64,000 nucleotides of DNA. Origin: Thermosporothrix hazakensis. GTDB lineage: Bacteria > Chloroflexota > Ktedonobacteria > Ktedonobacterales > Ktedonobacteraceae. The stretch spans positions 42,265 through 106,264 of the forward strand of contig NZ_QKUF01000016.1 in assembly GCF_003253565.1 (NCBI RefSeq). Direction: 5' to 3'. The notes below the pieces were generated by a model. That model saw only the letters and a program-made list of their open reading frames with translations, searched no databases and was not told the DNA's origin. Below are positions 20,479-29,879 of the stretch, piece by piece; the first letter of the stretch is position 1; every line of letters begins with the position of its first letter. A program made the position numbers and the translations under genes.

Positions 20479-23010
20479 TCAGGGCCGGCTGGCATAGAGC
20501 AGATAAATCACGGAACCCTTATAGAGTTCGTCCTGTTGCACAGTGAGCGTGTAGCCATGCGCTTTCAACAGGTTTGTGATCGTGTCCAGTTGGCCATGAA
20601 GGTTATGCACCTCTGCCACAATGGAGTGTATCTTGTTCCAATCCTCGTCGGCGATGCCTCTCAGGACATCGAGCTCACTTTTCTGAACATCGATCTTTAG
20701 CAGGTCGATACGCTCAACAGCGTTTTCTTTCATTACCGCCGAGAGAGGATGCAGTTTGCAAACAAATGTCTGGCTTTTCAGGCGCTCCTCGACGAGCTCG
20801 CCAGCATAGCGCATCACCTGCTCCATTTCGGGCCGGGCTTGCTGGTACTGGTTCTGGAGAATACTGGTTAATACCTCTTCCTCCTCTGCCCGGTTGGCAT
20901 AAAAAGACGACATGCCCGTAGAAAAGGGATAAAAAGTGAACTCTGCGGTTCTGGCAGTGTCGGATAGACCAAAGGGGAAAAGGCGGGCATTGACCTTATG
21001 GAGAGCTATATTGCGAGAGAGAACCTCAAACGTAGGGGGCGAGGGTTCAAAGGCGTATATCTGGATTCCCCTGTTCAGGGAGTGCAAGAACAGCGTAAAC
21101 AGACCGATGTTTGCTCCTACATCGAAGACGCAGGCGTTTTGTGGCAATTCAGGTAGATGGCTGGTATAAGCGCGATGGACGAAGATGTCTTCATAGAAAT
21201 GGTCCGTTTCCGCTTTGTTCTGGTGCATAATCTTCAGCCCATTGGGAAGTTGATAGTGCAGGGCAGGTCCAGTGAAAGCAGCAGGTTGTGCTTCATTATG
21301 CTGGTGGTGCTCTCCACGCAGCGCATCGTCCAGCACTCTGGCGAACTGGGCTACCGTTGGGGCTTCAAACAGAGAGCTAAGAGGAAGCTCTACCCCATAT
21401 GTTTTTTTCAAGGCCTCAAGGATACGGAGAGCGAGCAGGGAATGTCCGCCTAATTCAAAAAAACTGTCATGTATCCCGATGCCATCGATGTGTAGAATCC
21501 GTTGCCAGAGCGAAACCAGAGCCTGTTCACGTTCTCCGGAGGGCGGAACATAGTCTGTCGTGAGCCAGGGACGGGTGCGTTTTTGTTTGGGCTTCCGCCT
21601 TCGGCTCATTTTTCTTGCTTCGCTCGTTTCCTGTTCGGGAGGCTCAACAGTGGTCCGGAGAAGCTGAGGGAGGGTGTAGTCTGGCTTTTGTTGATAAAAC
21701 TGATTCCAGTTGAGCGGCACGCCTGTAAGCCAGAGTTTTCCTATCGTGTTGAGGAGAAAAGCCCTGTCATCCAGGTGTTCAAAAGCGGCTCGCATGGTTG
21801 GCAAGGTAACGCTCTCCTGTTCGGGGTTCTGCCGGGCCTGGAGTGCCAGGCTACAAAGCGTCTGGCCGGGACCAACTTCCAGTAATGCCATTTCGGGCTG
21901 TTTCCAGAGCGCTTGCAGGCCATCTGCGAAGCGCACCGGCTGATGGAGATGTGTAGCCCAATAGCCGGGGTCAGTCGCTTGCTCGGGGGTGATCCAGGTT
22001 CCGGTTACATTCGAGAGATAGGGGATACGAGGAGCCTGTAACGTACAGGTGCGTACAACATCTTCAAACTCACTGGCAATTGCTTTCATCATATGTGAAT
22101 GAAAGGCATGAGCCGTATTCAGCCGAATAGTGACTATATCCCTCTGCTGTAAGAGTCGCTCAAGTTCGGAAACTGCCTCAGAGGGTCCAGCAACAATTGA
22201 GAGGGCATCGCCATTTAAAGCCGCAAGGGAAAGGTGGTTGCCCAACAGAGGCGTGATCTCCTGTTCTGAGAGCGGAACTGCCAGCATCGAGCCATGAGGA
22301 AGACGCTCTATCAATTGAGCTCGGGCTGCAACCAGCCGAACCGCATCAGGAAAGGAGAACACCCCGGCAAGACAGGCCGCGACATATTCCCCGATACTGT
22401 AGCCCAGAAGAGCGTGGGGGTGAATGCCCCATGAGAAGAGAAGTTGGGCTAATGCGTATTCAATGGCAAAAGTTGCCGGCTGTGCCAGGGCAGTTTGATT
22501 GAGTCGCGACGTGCTGGCTGTTCGCCGAAGCAACCTGCGTAAATCAAGCTTTTCCTGAGATGGGGTGTGCTCCTGCTGTGTGTCTGTGGGGTAGAGCGTT
22601 TCTTTCAACTGGAGCCCAAAAGGGCGAAGCAGCTCATCACTGTCATCGATGTACTTTCTAAAGACTGGCTCTGTGAGATATAATTGCTGACCCATATGCT
22701 CATACTGTTCTCCCAGACCCGGAAACAAGAAAGCAATTGGTCTGTGTCTTGTTTGTGGTTCACCTGTAAGGAGCTTCCCGGTATCGTGCAGACGAAGCGT
22801 TTCAAGCGCTTCCTGTCGATTATGGCAAACCAATGTTCTCCTTATGCTGTCTTCACCATAGCTGGCGATAAGAGCAGGGGCGACTTCTTCAAGGGCCAGT
22901 TCAGCATTTTCCTGAAGCAAAGCAGCAAGCTTTTCCGTCAGTGTATCCAGATCATGGTGAGTTTGAGCAGAAAATGCTAGCAGATACCATCGTTCAGGTG
23001 GTTTTATCAT
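20479..23010 (-). CDS. KS-less AT-ACP-FkbM methyltransferase protein
   Basis: An 843-residue protein. The start is set at the ATG following GGAGGAG by six bases; the longer frame to 23121 lacks such a site. AT at about residues 90-400: FLFPGLGEQ, GYSIGEYVAA (GYSIG in place of GHSIG) and HAFHS, the malonyl-type signature. Carrier domain at about 490-570: FFELGGHSLLA, of the PCP-like kind. C-terminal domain at about 590-840 is an FkbM-family SAM methyltransferase (VFDVGANIGLF, YAFEPSPP, LLKIDVQKSE), a family that usually methylates hydroxyls. No ketosynthase is present. It may load a malonyl-type unit on its own carrier and O-methylate it, or methylate a hydroxymalonyl unit made by the neighbouring cassette. 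The domain order is seen; the role is inference. Confidence 0.88.
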   Translation of the reverse strand: MIKPPERWYLLAFSAQTHHDLDTLTEKLAALLQENAELALEEVAPALIASYGEDSIRRTLVCHNRQEALETLRLHDTGKLLTGEPQTRHRPIAFLFPGLGEQYEHMGQQLYLTEPVFRKYIDDSDELLRPFGLQLKETLYPTDTQQEHTPSQEKLDLRRLLRRTASTSRLNQTALAQPATFAIEYALAQLLFSWGIHPHALLGYSIGEYVAACLAGVFSFPDAVRLVAARAQLIERLPHGSMLAVPLSEQEITPLLGNHLSLAALNGDALSIVAGPSEAVSELERLLQQRDIVTIRLNTAHAFHSHMMKAIASEFEDVVRTCTLQAPRIPYLSNVTGTWITPEQATDPGYWATHLHQPVRFADGLQALWKQPEMALLEVGPGQTLCSLALQARQNPEQESVTLPTMRAAFEHLDDRAFLLNTIGKLWLTGVPLNWNQFYQQKPDYTLPQLLRTTVEPPEQETSEARKMSRRRKPKQKRTRPWLTTDYVPPSGEREQALVSLWQRILHIDGIGIHDSFFELGGHSLLALRILEALKKTYGVELPLSSLFEAPTVAQFARVLDDALRGEHHQHNEAQPAAFTGPALHYQLPNGLKIMHQNKAETDHFYEDIFVHRAYTSHLPELPQNACVFDVGANIGLFTLFLHSLNRGIQIYAFEPSPPTFEVLSRNIALHKVNARLFPFGLSDTARTAEFTFYPFSTGMSSFYANRAEEEEVLTSILQNQYQQARPEMEQVMRYAGELVEERLKSQTFVCKLHPLSAVMKENAVERIDLLKIDVQKSELDVLRGIADEDWNKIHSIVAEVHNLHGQLDTITNLLKAHGYTLTVQQDELYKGSVIYLLYASRP

Positions 23011-23514
23011 CGCTTTCTCCTCCATTCTTCGGACCTTCTTTTTGTTGTGATGCATGCAGAAAACGGGATATATGAGTAGAAAAGGTATTCTCGTGAGAAA
23101 GGATAAATAGACAAATTGCATTACAGAGACAGAAGAAATACAAGTTCAATTACAAAATTACTTTACCAATATAACATACTAGTTTGCCGTTTTTCCATTG
23201 TTAGCATTGTCAATTGAGACTGTTCCCATAAAGATATATTTTCGTCTTCGGCGAAGATATAGTATAGAGAGGAAGAATTTGGTAATACAGTTGTTTGACA
23301 TTTGGCATTTCATCATTTTATACTAGTTTAATGAAAGAGGTTATTAAGTAAATGATCATCGAAAACATACCTTGTTATTTGTATTTATATAATACAGAGT
23401 AAGCTTAGAATACTATATAGTTAATAAGCTGAAAAAGAAATATCAGGGTATGATAAATGGTGAACTACAAGTAGTACTCGTTTGAAGAATAACGAGGGAA
23501 AGGAAGAGCCAGGC
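23011..23514. other. Divergent intergenic region
   Basis: About 500 AT-rich bases between the leftward AT-ACP-FkbM gene and the rightward panD operon. No gene is supported. A promoter facing panD is annotated at 23295-23324. Confidence 0.6.
23295..23324 (+). promoter_or_regulatory. Sigma-70-like promoter of the panD-FkbH operon
   Basis: A consensus TTGACA (23295-23300), an 18-base spacer and TATACT (23319-23324, five of six consensus bases) face the nine-gene rightward operon. The leader to panD is about 190 bases. This is the best promoter match in the biosynthetic part of the window. Confidence 0.6.
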
Positions 23515-23934
23515 ATGTTCCGAATGATGTGTCGTGGAAAAATCCATCGTGCAACTGTTACCCAGACGAACGTTAACTATGTAGGCAGTATTACAATTGA
23601 CCAGGATTTGCTGGATGCGGCAGGGATGGTTCCCTACGAAAGATTACAGGTAGTCAATGTGACGAATGGAGCGAGATTAGAGACATACACTGTTCCCGGA
23701 GAGCGGGGGTCTGGTGTCATTTGTTTGAATGGTGCCGCCGCACGCTTGAACAATGAAGGAGATATAGTGTTAATTATCAGTTACGCATTCTGTACTGACG
23801 AAGAAATCCGCACGCTTGTTCCTCAACTTGTTTTTGTAGACGAGAATAACCGAATAACCGAAGTGAAGCACGTTCAATTGAGTGAAATGCTTTCGGATAG
23901 TTTTGATCCTCTTATTCCATCCACGAACCTGTAA
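23515..23934 (+). CDS. panD: Aspartate 1-decarboxylase
   Basis: Converts L-aspartate to beta-alanine with a self-made pyruvoyl cofactor. From the ATG at 23515 the protein is 139 residues and places the self-cleavage pair Gly24-Ser25 (YVGSITID) exactly where the family has it, which decides the start over the in-frame TTG at 23482. KIHRATVT, NVTNGARLETY and the GVICLNGAAARL stretch are family hallmarks. It is the first gene of the rightward biosynthetic operon. In this setting it may feed beta-alanine to the assembly line, or raise supply for pantetheine arms; a housekeeping copy elsewhere cannot be checked here. Confidence 0.95.
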   Translation: MFRMMCRGKIHRATVTQTNVNYVGSITIDQDLLDAAGMVPYERLQVVNVTNGARLETYTVPGERGSGVICLNGAAARLNNEGDIVLIISYAFCTDEEIRTLVPQLVFVDENNRITEVKHVQLSEMLSDSFDPLIPSTNL

Positions 23935-23999
23935 GAAGCGGGGTTCGATCTTTTCTCTCTTCTGCTGTACCGTTTGTAATCAGATACTGGAGCCACACC

Positions 24000-25160
24000 T
24001 TGTCAATACAAATATATACACTCACACATGAGTATGCAGACGTATGGATTGCGGCTGATGGAGAACTGCATACCTGTTATGCCTATGGCGGAACCAGGAT
24101 GGTTGATCCGTCCAGGAAATCTACACAGATTGAGGATATGCTGAAACGCTTGATGTGGGATGAGAGCCTGTTTAAGAATCGCCTGATCAATGGAGCCTTA
24201 CGCCGGGGAGTGCTGGACACATTTCAAGATCGTCTGCCGGAGGGGCTGAGTGAAAGTGTTGTTGGTGGAGCACGCTGTATCATCGTGCCCCGAGATCAGG
24301 AAACATATACAGTTCTTACCGACCCGCAGCATCCAGCCTTTTATGAAAAGCTTTCTCCTATCTTTGCTGAGATCGGGGCATTTCTCAATGAGCAACAGGG
24401 AAGGATCAAGCTCACCCCGGATTTTGGACGGTTTGCCGGTCTTGCTGACCTACTGGCTACCTATACGCCGCATGTCCTCGGTATCCGTTGTCCGGATGGA
24501 GGATGCGGAGGAAAGTCTTCTTACTCCAGTACAGGGGTGATAGCTGCTCTTGAGCTTCTGGATATTGCTGATTACACGCAGAAGGCAGTCACCCTGATCG
24601 GTGCAGCGGGTGCGATGGGGAGCGATATCACTCGCTATTTCGAGGAAAGAATGTTTGAAGATGTCGTGGTTTGCGATCTGGTGTACGATCAGGCCGAAGC
24701 AACCGTCACGGCTCCCTCCTCGTTCGTGCATCTATCCGCGAAGAATCATTGTTTTACTGATGCCTGCTTGCAGCGTGGAGGAACTATTGTCGCCACAACG
24801 GTCGGAGAAGAACTTGAAAATTCAAATTGGCAGCTTATTCCTCCTGGAACCAGGCTCTTTCTTGCACATAATCTCGCGATCCCACGAGGGGAGCGCGGAC
24901 TGCATTTGATGCAGGAGCTTCAGAAACAAGGAGTGCTGGCATTGCCCGGACAGTTACTTACTCTGGGAGGTGCTCTCACCTCGCGAGTTGAGTGGTTCTG
25001 GCGGCAATCCAGACCGAAGCAGGCGTTCGATAAGCCACTTGCTCACGCTATCGTGTATGCAGTGGTGCAATTCTTAACCCGCGAGATCCTTGCTACAGCG
25101 CAGGAGACGGGCAAAACTCCTTACGAAGCGATGCTTCAGTTTGTCGATGGTGAGCAATAA
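24000..25160 (+). CDS. NAD(P)-binding dehydrogenase, amino-acid-dehydrogenase-like
   Basis: A 386-residue protein with a TTG start, supported by GGAG seven bases upstream. A Rossmann core at about residue 200 (VTLIGAAGAMGSD) follows a segment with GGCGGKSSYSSTG that resembles the hinge of Glu/Leu/Phe/Val dehydrogenases. The exact family was not recognised. It lies between panD and the asparagine-synthetase homologue, 65 bases after the panD stop, so it is probably co-transcribed and makes or modifies a precursor amino acid or a carrier-bound unit. Substrate unknown. The dehydrogenase call rests on the Rossmann motif and overall layout only. Confidence 0.65.
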   Translation: MSIQIYTLTHEYADVWIAADGELHTCYAYGGTRMVDPSRKSTQIEDMLKRLMWDESLFKNRLINGALRRGVLDTFQDRLPEGLSESVVGGARCIIVPRDQETYTVLTDPQHPAFYEKLSPIFAEIGAFLNEQQGRIKLTPDFGRFAGLADLLATYTPHVLGIRCPDGGCGGKSSYSSTGVIAALELLDIADYTQKAVTLIGAAGAMGSDITRYFEERMFEDVVVCDLVYDQAEATVTAPSSFVHLSAKNHCFTDACLQRGGTIVATTVGEELENSNWQLIPPGTRLFLAHNLAIPRGERGLHLMQELQKQGVLALPGQLLTLGGALTSRVEWFWRQSRPKQAFDKPLAHAIVYAVVQFLTREILATAQETGKTPYEAMLQFVDGEQ

Positions 25161-25219
25161 TGCGTTAGAAGCGCTTGCAGCCCTACTACCATTTTTTGCA
25201 GGAGAGGAGTCGTTTTTTT

Positions 25220-26770
25220 ATGGGTGGTATTGCCGGTATCATTGATCGTTTGCAGGCTGAACGAACTGTGAGCCTGAAGGAGCAGCTTTTTCATATGCTC
25301 CAGGCCATTACCCATCGTGGGGATGAGCAGGCTGCTGGAGAAATGCATATATGCCCGACGGCAGCGCTTGGGTGCAATCGCCTGCTTGTGACTGATGGCG
25401 ATAAGGTGCCTCAGCCTGTCACTGATGAGGGAGAGCGGCTTGCTGCTGTGCTGGATGGCAGGATCTTTAACTACTCGGCCCTGCGCCAGTCCCTGGAAGG
25501 ATGTGGTTATGTGTTCCGCACGGAAGCGGAAGCCGAGTTACTGCTGTATGGATATCGAGAATGGGGTGAAGATCTTCCACAGCGCCTTGAAGGGATGTTT
25601 GCTTTTCTCATTTACGACAGAGAACAGCATACTTTTCTCGCAGCCCGCGATCATATCGGCATTAAGCCACTCTACTACGTCTATGATGGGGCTTGCTACT
25701 TTATCTCTTCGGAGTTGAAGTCTTTGCTGCCCTTAAAGAAAAACATCACGACTCTCTCGCCGGGCCATTACCTGACGGATCATGGTGTTCAGCAATACTT
25801 TCATCTATCGGCATCGAAGGTGTCGGAAGATGTAGAAGTGGTCAAAGTCTCTTTACGAGAGGCTTTGACTCACGCGATTGAAAGGCAGCTACCCTCGGAC
25901 CAGCCCTTTGGAGTTCTGTTCAGCGGAGGCATTGATAGCGCGATCATTTTACATGTTGCCAGAGCGAAAAACAGGGAGGTGGTTGCCTTCTCGACTGGCT
26001 TTGCAGGGGCAGCAGATGTCGAGATCGCTCGTCAATACTGCCGGGAGCACAATATCACTCACTTTGTGAGTCAGCTCACGCTGGAAGAGATGGTGCAGGA
26101 TCTTCCGCAAACGGTCTACTATTGTGAGGTCTTTGAACCAATCAACATTATGGACTCCTGCACTGTGATGCCAACCTTCCGCCTTGCCCGCGCGCAGGGG
26201 ATCAAGGTGGTGCTCTGTGGTGATGGAAGTGATGAGCTGCTGGCAGGGTATGATCTCTTCCAGACGTATCCTGATCCTCAATACTTGATGGATTATCGTC
26301 TGAATAATGAGCATCGAACCGATTTACAGCGGATTGATCGCTGTAGTGCAAGATATGGTATTGAGGCGCGTGTCCCTTTCTTCGACAAAGCATTTATGGA
26401 GTTTGCTTATAGCATTCCTTTCGATATGAAGCTGCGGAATGCTGTCCATAAATGGATTTTGCGCGAAGCATTTCGGGATATTTTACCCGATTACATTGTG
26501 CATCGGCCCAAAGTTCGGATGCCGGATGGCTCAGGCCTACAGTATCAGCTACTCGATTTTGCGAGCAAGCAGCAAACAAACGTCGATCCCTCGATTCTTG
26601 CGCAGTTGTTTATGAGCCCGACAGATGGCGCCTATTTCCTGGAGCACTATCTGAAACATGGCTTCCCTGTGCCAGTTGACCGTTATAAGAAAGCTGGATT
26701 AGATTTCTCCCCACACGGTTACTTCGATTTTATTACAGCGGTAAGACAGGAACATGCAAGTGAGTTGTAA
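25220..26770 (+). CDS. Asparagine synthetase homologue lacking the glutaminase Cys
   Basis: A 516-residue AsnB-type amidotransferase. The start at 25220 is fixed by GGAGAGGAG upstream and by the family N terminus, which here reads MGGIAGI. The second residue should be the catalytic Cys of the glutaminase domain but is Gly. The RGPD glutamine-binding loop is also altered (HRGDEQ). The ATP-pyrophosphatase half is intact: SGGIDSA near residue 237, GDGSDELLAGYD and EARVPFFD. It should therefore activate a carboxylate as its acyl-adenylate but not release ammonia from glutamine, as in beta-lactam and carbapenam synthetases, which close amide bonds inside a molecule or use other amines. It overlaps the next PKS gene by 17 bp, tying it to the pathway. 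Confidence 0.88.
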   Translation: MGGIAGIIDRLQAERTVSLKEQLFHMLQAITHRGDEQAAGEMHICPTAALGCNRLLVTDGDKVPQPVTDEGERLAAVLDGRIFNYSALRQSLEGCGYVFRTEAEAELLLYGYREWGEDLPQRLEGMFAFLIYDREQHTFLAARDHIGIKPLYYVYDGACYFISSELKSLLPLKKNITTLSPGHYLTDHGVQQYFHLSASKVSEDVEVVKVSLREALTHAIERQLPSDQPFGVLFSGGIDSAIILHVARAKNREVVAFSTGFAGAADVEIARQYCREHNITHFVSQLTLEEMVQDLPQTVYYCEVFEPINIMDSCTVMPTFRLARAQGIKVVLCGDGSDELLAGYDLFQTYPDPQYLMDYRLNNEHRTDLQRIDRCSARYGIEARVPFFDKAFMEFAYSIPFDMKLRNAVHKWILREAFRDILPDYIVHRPKVRMPDGSGLQYQLLDFASKQQTNVDPSILAQLFMSPTDGAYFLEHYLKHGFPVPVDRYKKAGLDFSPHGYFDFITAVRQEHASEL

Positions 26771-29700
26771 TGATGGAAGTGCGTCTACAGCGGAAGAAGG
26801 AGTATACGAGTTGGTTGATCCCGCAATTCTTGAGCATGGTATTGCGATTGTTGGTATGGCCTGCCGTACCCCTGGCGCTCAGAACATAGATCAATTCTGG
26901 CAGCTCCTTCGGGAAGGGAGCCATGCAATCCGCTTCTTTTCTGATGAAGAATTGCTGGCGGCAGGGGAAAAACAGGAACTTCTCCAGAATCCCCGTTATG
27001 TAAGAGCGAATGGTGTTCTGGAGGGGGTTGAGCTTTTTGATGCGGCTTTTTTTGGCTACAGTCCAAAAGAAGCTGCAATCACTGATCCACAGCACCGTTT
27101 GTTCCTTGAATGCGCTTATGAAGCGCTTGAGCATGCAGGCTACGATTCTGAACGCTACAACGGCCTGATTGGTGTGTATGCCAGTACCTCTATCAGCAGC
27201 TACCTGATTACCCATCTGCTTCCTCATCAGGAGAAGTTAGCCCAGACAGGATATTTTTCAGTTTTGCAGGGGAACGATAAAGATTATCTCACAACTCGTG
27301 TTTCCTATAAACTGAACCTGCGTGGGCCGAGCTACCTGATTCAATCCGCCTGTTCATCGTCGCTGGTGGCGGTCCATGTTGCCTCACAAGCTTTGCTGGA
27401 TCACGAGTGTGATATTGCCCTGGCTGGCGGTATTTCTATTCAGGTTCCGCAAGAGCAGGGCTATCTCTATCAGGAAGAGGGTGTGCTGTCGGCAGATGGC
27501 TATTGTCGGGCTTTCGATGCGAAGGCAACCGGCACCGTTAAAGGCAATGGTGTAGGTGTTGTTGTCCTGAAGCGAGCGAGCGATGCATTGCAGGATGGAG
27601 ATATCATTCACGCGATCATTCGGGGCTCTGCTGTGAACAACGATGGAGCTTTCAAAGTCGGGTTTACGGCTCCATCCGTTGAGGGTCAGGCTGCCGTTAT
27701 TGCCAGTGCTCTTGCCGTCGCTGAGGTTGACGCTGATACTGTGACGTATATGGAGACTCACGGTACCGGGACCGCGATTGGCGATCCGATCGAGATAGAG
27801 GCCCTGAACAGAGTGTATAGAGAATATTCAGAGGAGAAAGGCATCTGTGCAATTGGGTCCGTCAAGTCGAATATCGGGCATCTGGATACAGCCTCGGGCA
27901 TCATCGGCTTGTTGAAAGTAGTGCTTTCTCTCAAGCATAGACAGATTCCGCCAAGCCTGCACTTTGAACATCCCAACCCTCAAATAGATTTTGAGAATAG
28001 CCCTTTTTATGTCAACACTTCCCTGGCTGACTGGAAAAGCCCGAAGGCACCGAGACGAGCCGGGGTCAGCTCATTTGGTATCGGGGGAACGAATGCGCAT
28101 ATTCTGCTTGAAGAAGCTCCACCGGTTGCGTCACAGCGTTCCTCGCTCCCCTATCACTTACTGGTATTCTCGGCCCGCACTGCAACAGCGCTGGAAAAGA
28201 CAACAGAACAATTCATCGCCTGGTGCCAGCAGCCTCAGGAGCTCCCAATAGCAGATATGGCCTATACGCTTCAGGTCGGTCGGCGCGAATTTTCCTACCG
28301 TCGCGTTCTGGTGGCTTCTGACCCTCTCGATGCGGCACAGGCCCTCGCGAAACGGGAGCCATCGAGAGTGTTGACCATGTATCAGGATGGGCGAAAGCGG
28401 CCGATAGCATTTCTCTATCCTGGCAGCGGTTCACAGTACCTCCATATGGGAGCCGACCTTTATCGTACTCTCCCGGTGTTTCGAGACGCGATGAATCAAT
28501 GTGTCGATATCTTGAAACCGCTCTCGGGTATCGATTTCCTATCAATTGTGTATCCCTCTCCTGAGCAGCAGGCCAGCCAGCTTCAACAGACGCTGTACAG
28601 CCTGCCGGCGCTTTTTATGGTCGAGTATGCCCTGACCCAAACCTGGCTTTCCTGGGGAATAGCGCCATCAGCTCTTATCGGTCATAGTCTCGGGGAGTAT
28701 GTCGCGGCCTGTGTCTCCGGCGTCTTTTCGCTGGAAGAGGCTTTACGGTTAGTCTGGCTACGGGCGCAATTGCTCGATAGATTACCGGGTGGCGAGATGC
28801 TGAGTGTCTCGCTTTCAGCCGAAGAGGTTGCTGAGTTTCTGGACATGCATGTTTCCCTGGCGGCCATTAATGGCCCCTCTTCCTGTGTGCTTTCGGGAAC
28901 CAGGGAGGCTATCGCACAACTGGTAGCGCTGTTGGATGAAGAGGAAGTTGATTACCTTCGGATTCCTGTTGATGTTGCCGGTCACTCACCGCATGTAGAA
29001 GAGATCCTTGATGCATTTCGAGATGGCGTCAAACAGTGTGAGCTGCATGCGCCGCAAGTACCCTTTATCTCAAATGTCACAGGCACCTGGATTACCGAAG
29101 AGGAGGCCACTGACCCTGAGTATTGGGTGCGCCATCTGCGCCATACAGTCCAGTTCTCAGCGGGTATTCGTGAGCTATTGAAGGATCCTTTCCTCTTATT
29201 GCTGGAAGTTGGTCCGGGCAATACGTTAAGTATTCATGCAAAGCTACAGGCCGCCCCCGAACGCTTCGCAGCTATCATTCCTTCTATGCGACATGGTCTG
29301 GAGAAACAAACAGATGTGTATATGCTCTTACAGGCCCTGGGCAAGCTCTGGCTGGCCGGCGCTGCAATTGATCTGGCGCAGGTCTATCATCCAGAAAAAC
29401 GAAGGCGTGTGCCCTTACCAACATATCCATTTGAGCGACAGCGTTATTGGATTGATCCACCAGAGCGTGGCTTTTCTCCTGCACTGGCGAGCCAGCAGAG
29501 CAATGAGGTGCAGGAATATGCTGCCCCTCTAACGACCTATGAACGTCCGGCTCTAACCAGTCTGTATAAGCCGCCTTCCAATGAAATTGAGCAGAATATC
29601 TGTGATATATGGCAGCATCTGCTAGAGGTCAAGCAGATCGGTATTCACGACAACTTCTTTGAACTGGGTGGCAATTCTCTGCTCGCTACGCAAGTAGTAA

Positions 29701-29867
29701 CCCGTTTACGGGAACTCTTCTCTGTTGAGCTGCCTTTACGCAGTGTTTTTGAGACGCTAACCATCGCAAAGCTAGCCGAGCTTGTCGAAGAAAAAATGAT
29801 TGAGAGTCTGGAAAGCTTGCCTGAGGATGACCTATCAGAAGAGACAATCCAGGGATTATTCTCATAG
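26754..29867 (+). CDS. Type I PKS module KS-AT-ACP
   Basis: A 1037-residue synthase. ATG at 26754 overlaps the preceding gene; GTG at 26760 is better spaced from AGGA and could be the true start. KS at about residues 30-450 has QSACSSS (D and T of the usual DTACSSS are changed, Cys kept), HGTGT and NIGHLD. AT at about 540-840 has GHSLGEY near 644 and VAGHS near 742 in place of the malonyl HAFH or methylmalonyl YASH motif, so it likely takes a bulkier or substituted extender; the hydroxymalonyl-ACP cassette four genes on is the obvious source. ACP has FFELGGNSLLA near 973. There is no reductive domain, so a beta-keto unit would be left unless handled in trans. Confidence 0.93.
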   Translation: MQVSCNDGSASTAEEGVYELVDPAILEHGIAIVGMACRTPGAQNIDQFWQLLREGSHAIRFFSDEELLAAGEKQELLQNPRYVRANGVLEGVELFDAAFFGYSPKEAAITDPQHRLFLECAYEALEHAGYDSERYNGLIGVYASTSISSYLITHLLPHQEKLAQTGYFSVLQGNDKDYLTTRVSYKLNLRGPSYLIQSACSSSLVAVHVASQALLDHECDIALAGGISIQVPQEQGYLYQEEGVLSADGYCRAFDAKATGTVKGNGVGVVVLKRASDALQDGDIIHAIIRGSAVNNDGAFKVGFTAPSVEGQAAVIASALAVAEVDADTVTYMETHGTGTAIGDPIEIEALNRVYREYSEEKGICAIGSVKSNIGHLDTASGIIGLLKVVLSLKHRQIPPSLHFEHPNPQIDFENSPFYVNTSLADWKSPKAPRRAGVSSFGIGGTNAHILLEEAPPVASQRSSLPYHLLVFSARTATALEKTTEQFIAWCQQPQELPIADMAYTLQVGRREFSYRRVLVASDPLDAAQALAKREPSRVLTMYQDGRKRPIAFLYPGSGSQYLHMGADLYRTLPVFRDAMNQCVDILKPLSGIDFLSIVYPSPEQQASQLQQTLYSLPALFMVEYALTQTWLSWGIAPSALIGHSLGEYVAACVSGVFSLEEALRLVWLRAQLLDRLPGGEMLSVSLSAEEVAEFLDMHVSLAAINGPSSCVLSGTREAIAQLVALLDEEEVDYLRIPVDVAGHSPHVEEILDAFRDGVKQCELHAPQVPFISNVTGTWITEEEATDPEYWVRHLRHTVQFSAGIRELLKDPFLLLLEVGPGNTLSIHAKLQAAPERFAAIIPSMRHGLEKQTDVYMLLQALGKLWLAGAAIDLAQVYHPEKRRRVPLPTYPFERQRYWIDPPERGFSPALASQQSNEVQEYAAPLTTYERPALTSLYKPPSNEIEQNICDIWQHLLEVKQIGIHDNFFELGGNSLLATQVVTRLRELFSVELPLRSVFETLTIAKLAELVEEKMIESLESLPEDDLSEETIQGLFS

Positions 29868-29879
29868 GAAAACAGGAGA

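Noticed and set aside
23482..23514. TTG start adding 11 residues to PanD
   Set aside because: It would move the Gly-Ser self-cleavage site from its fixed position 24/25; the ATG at 23515 restores it.
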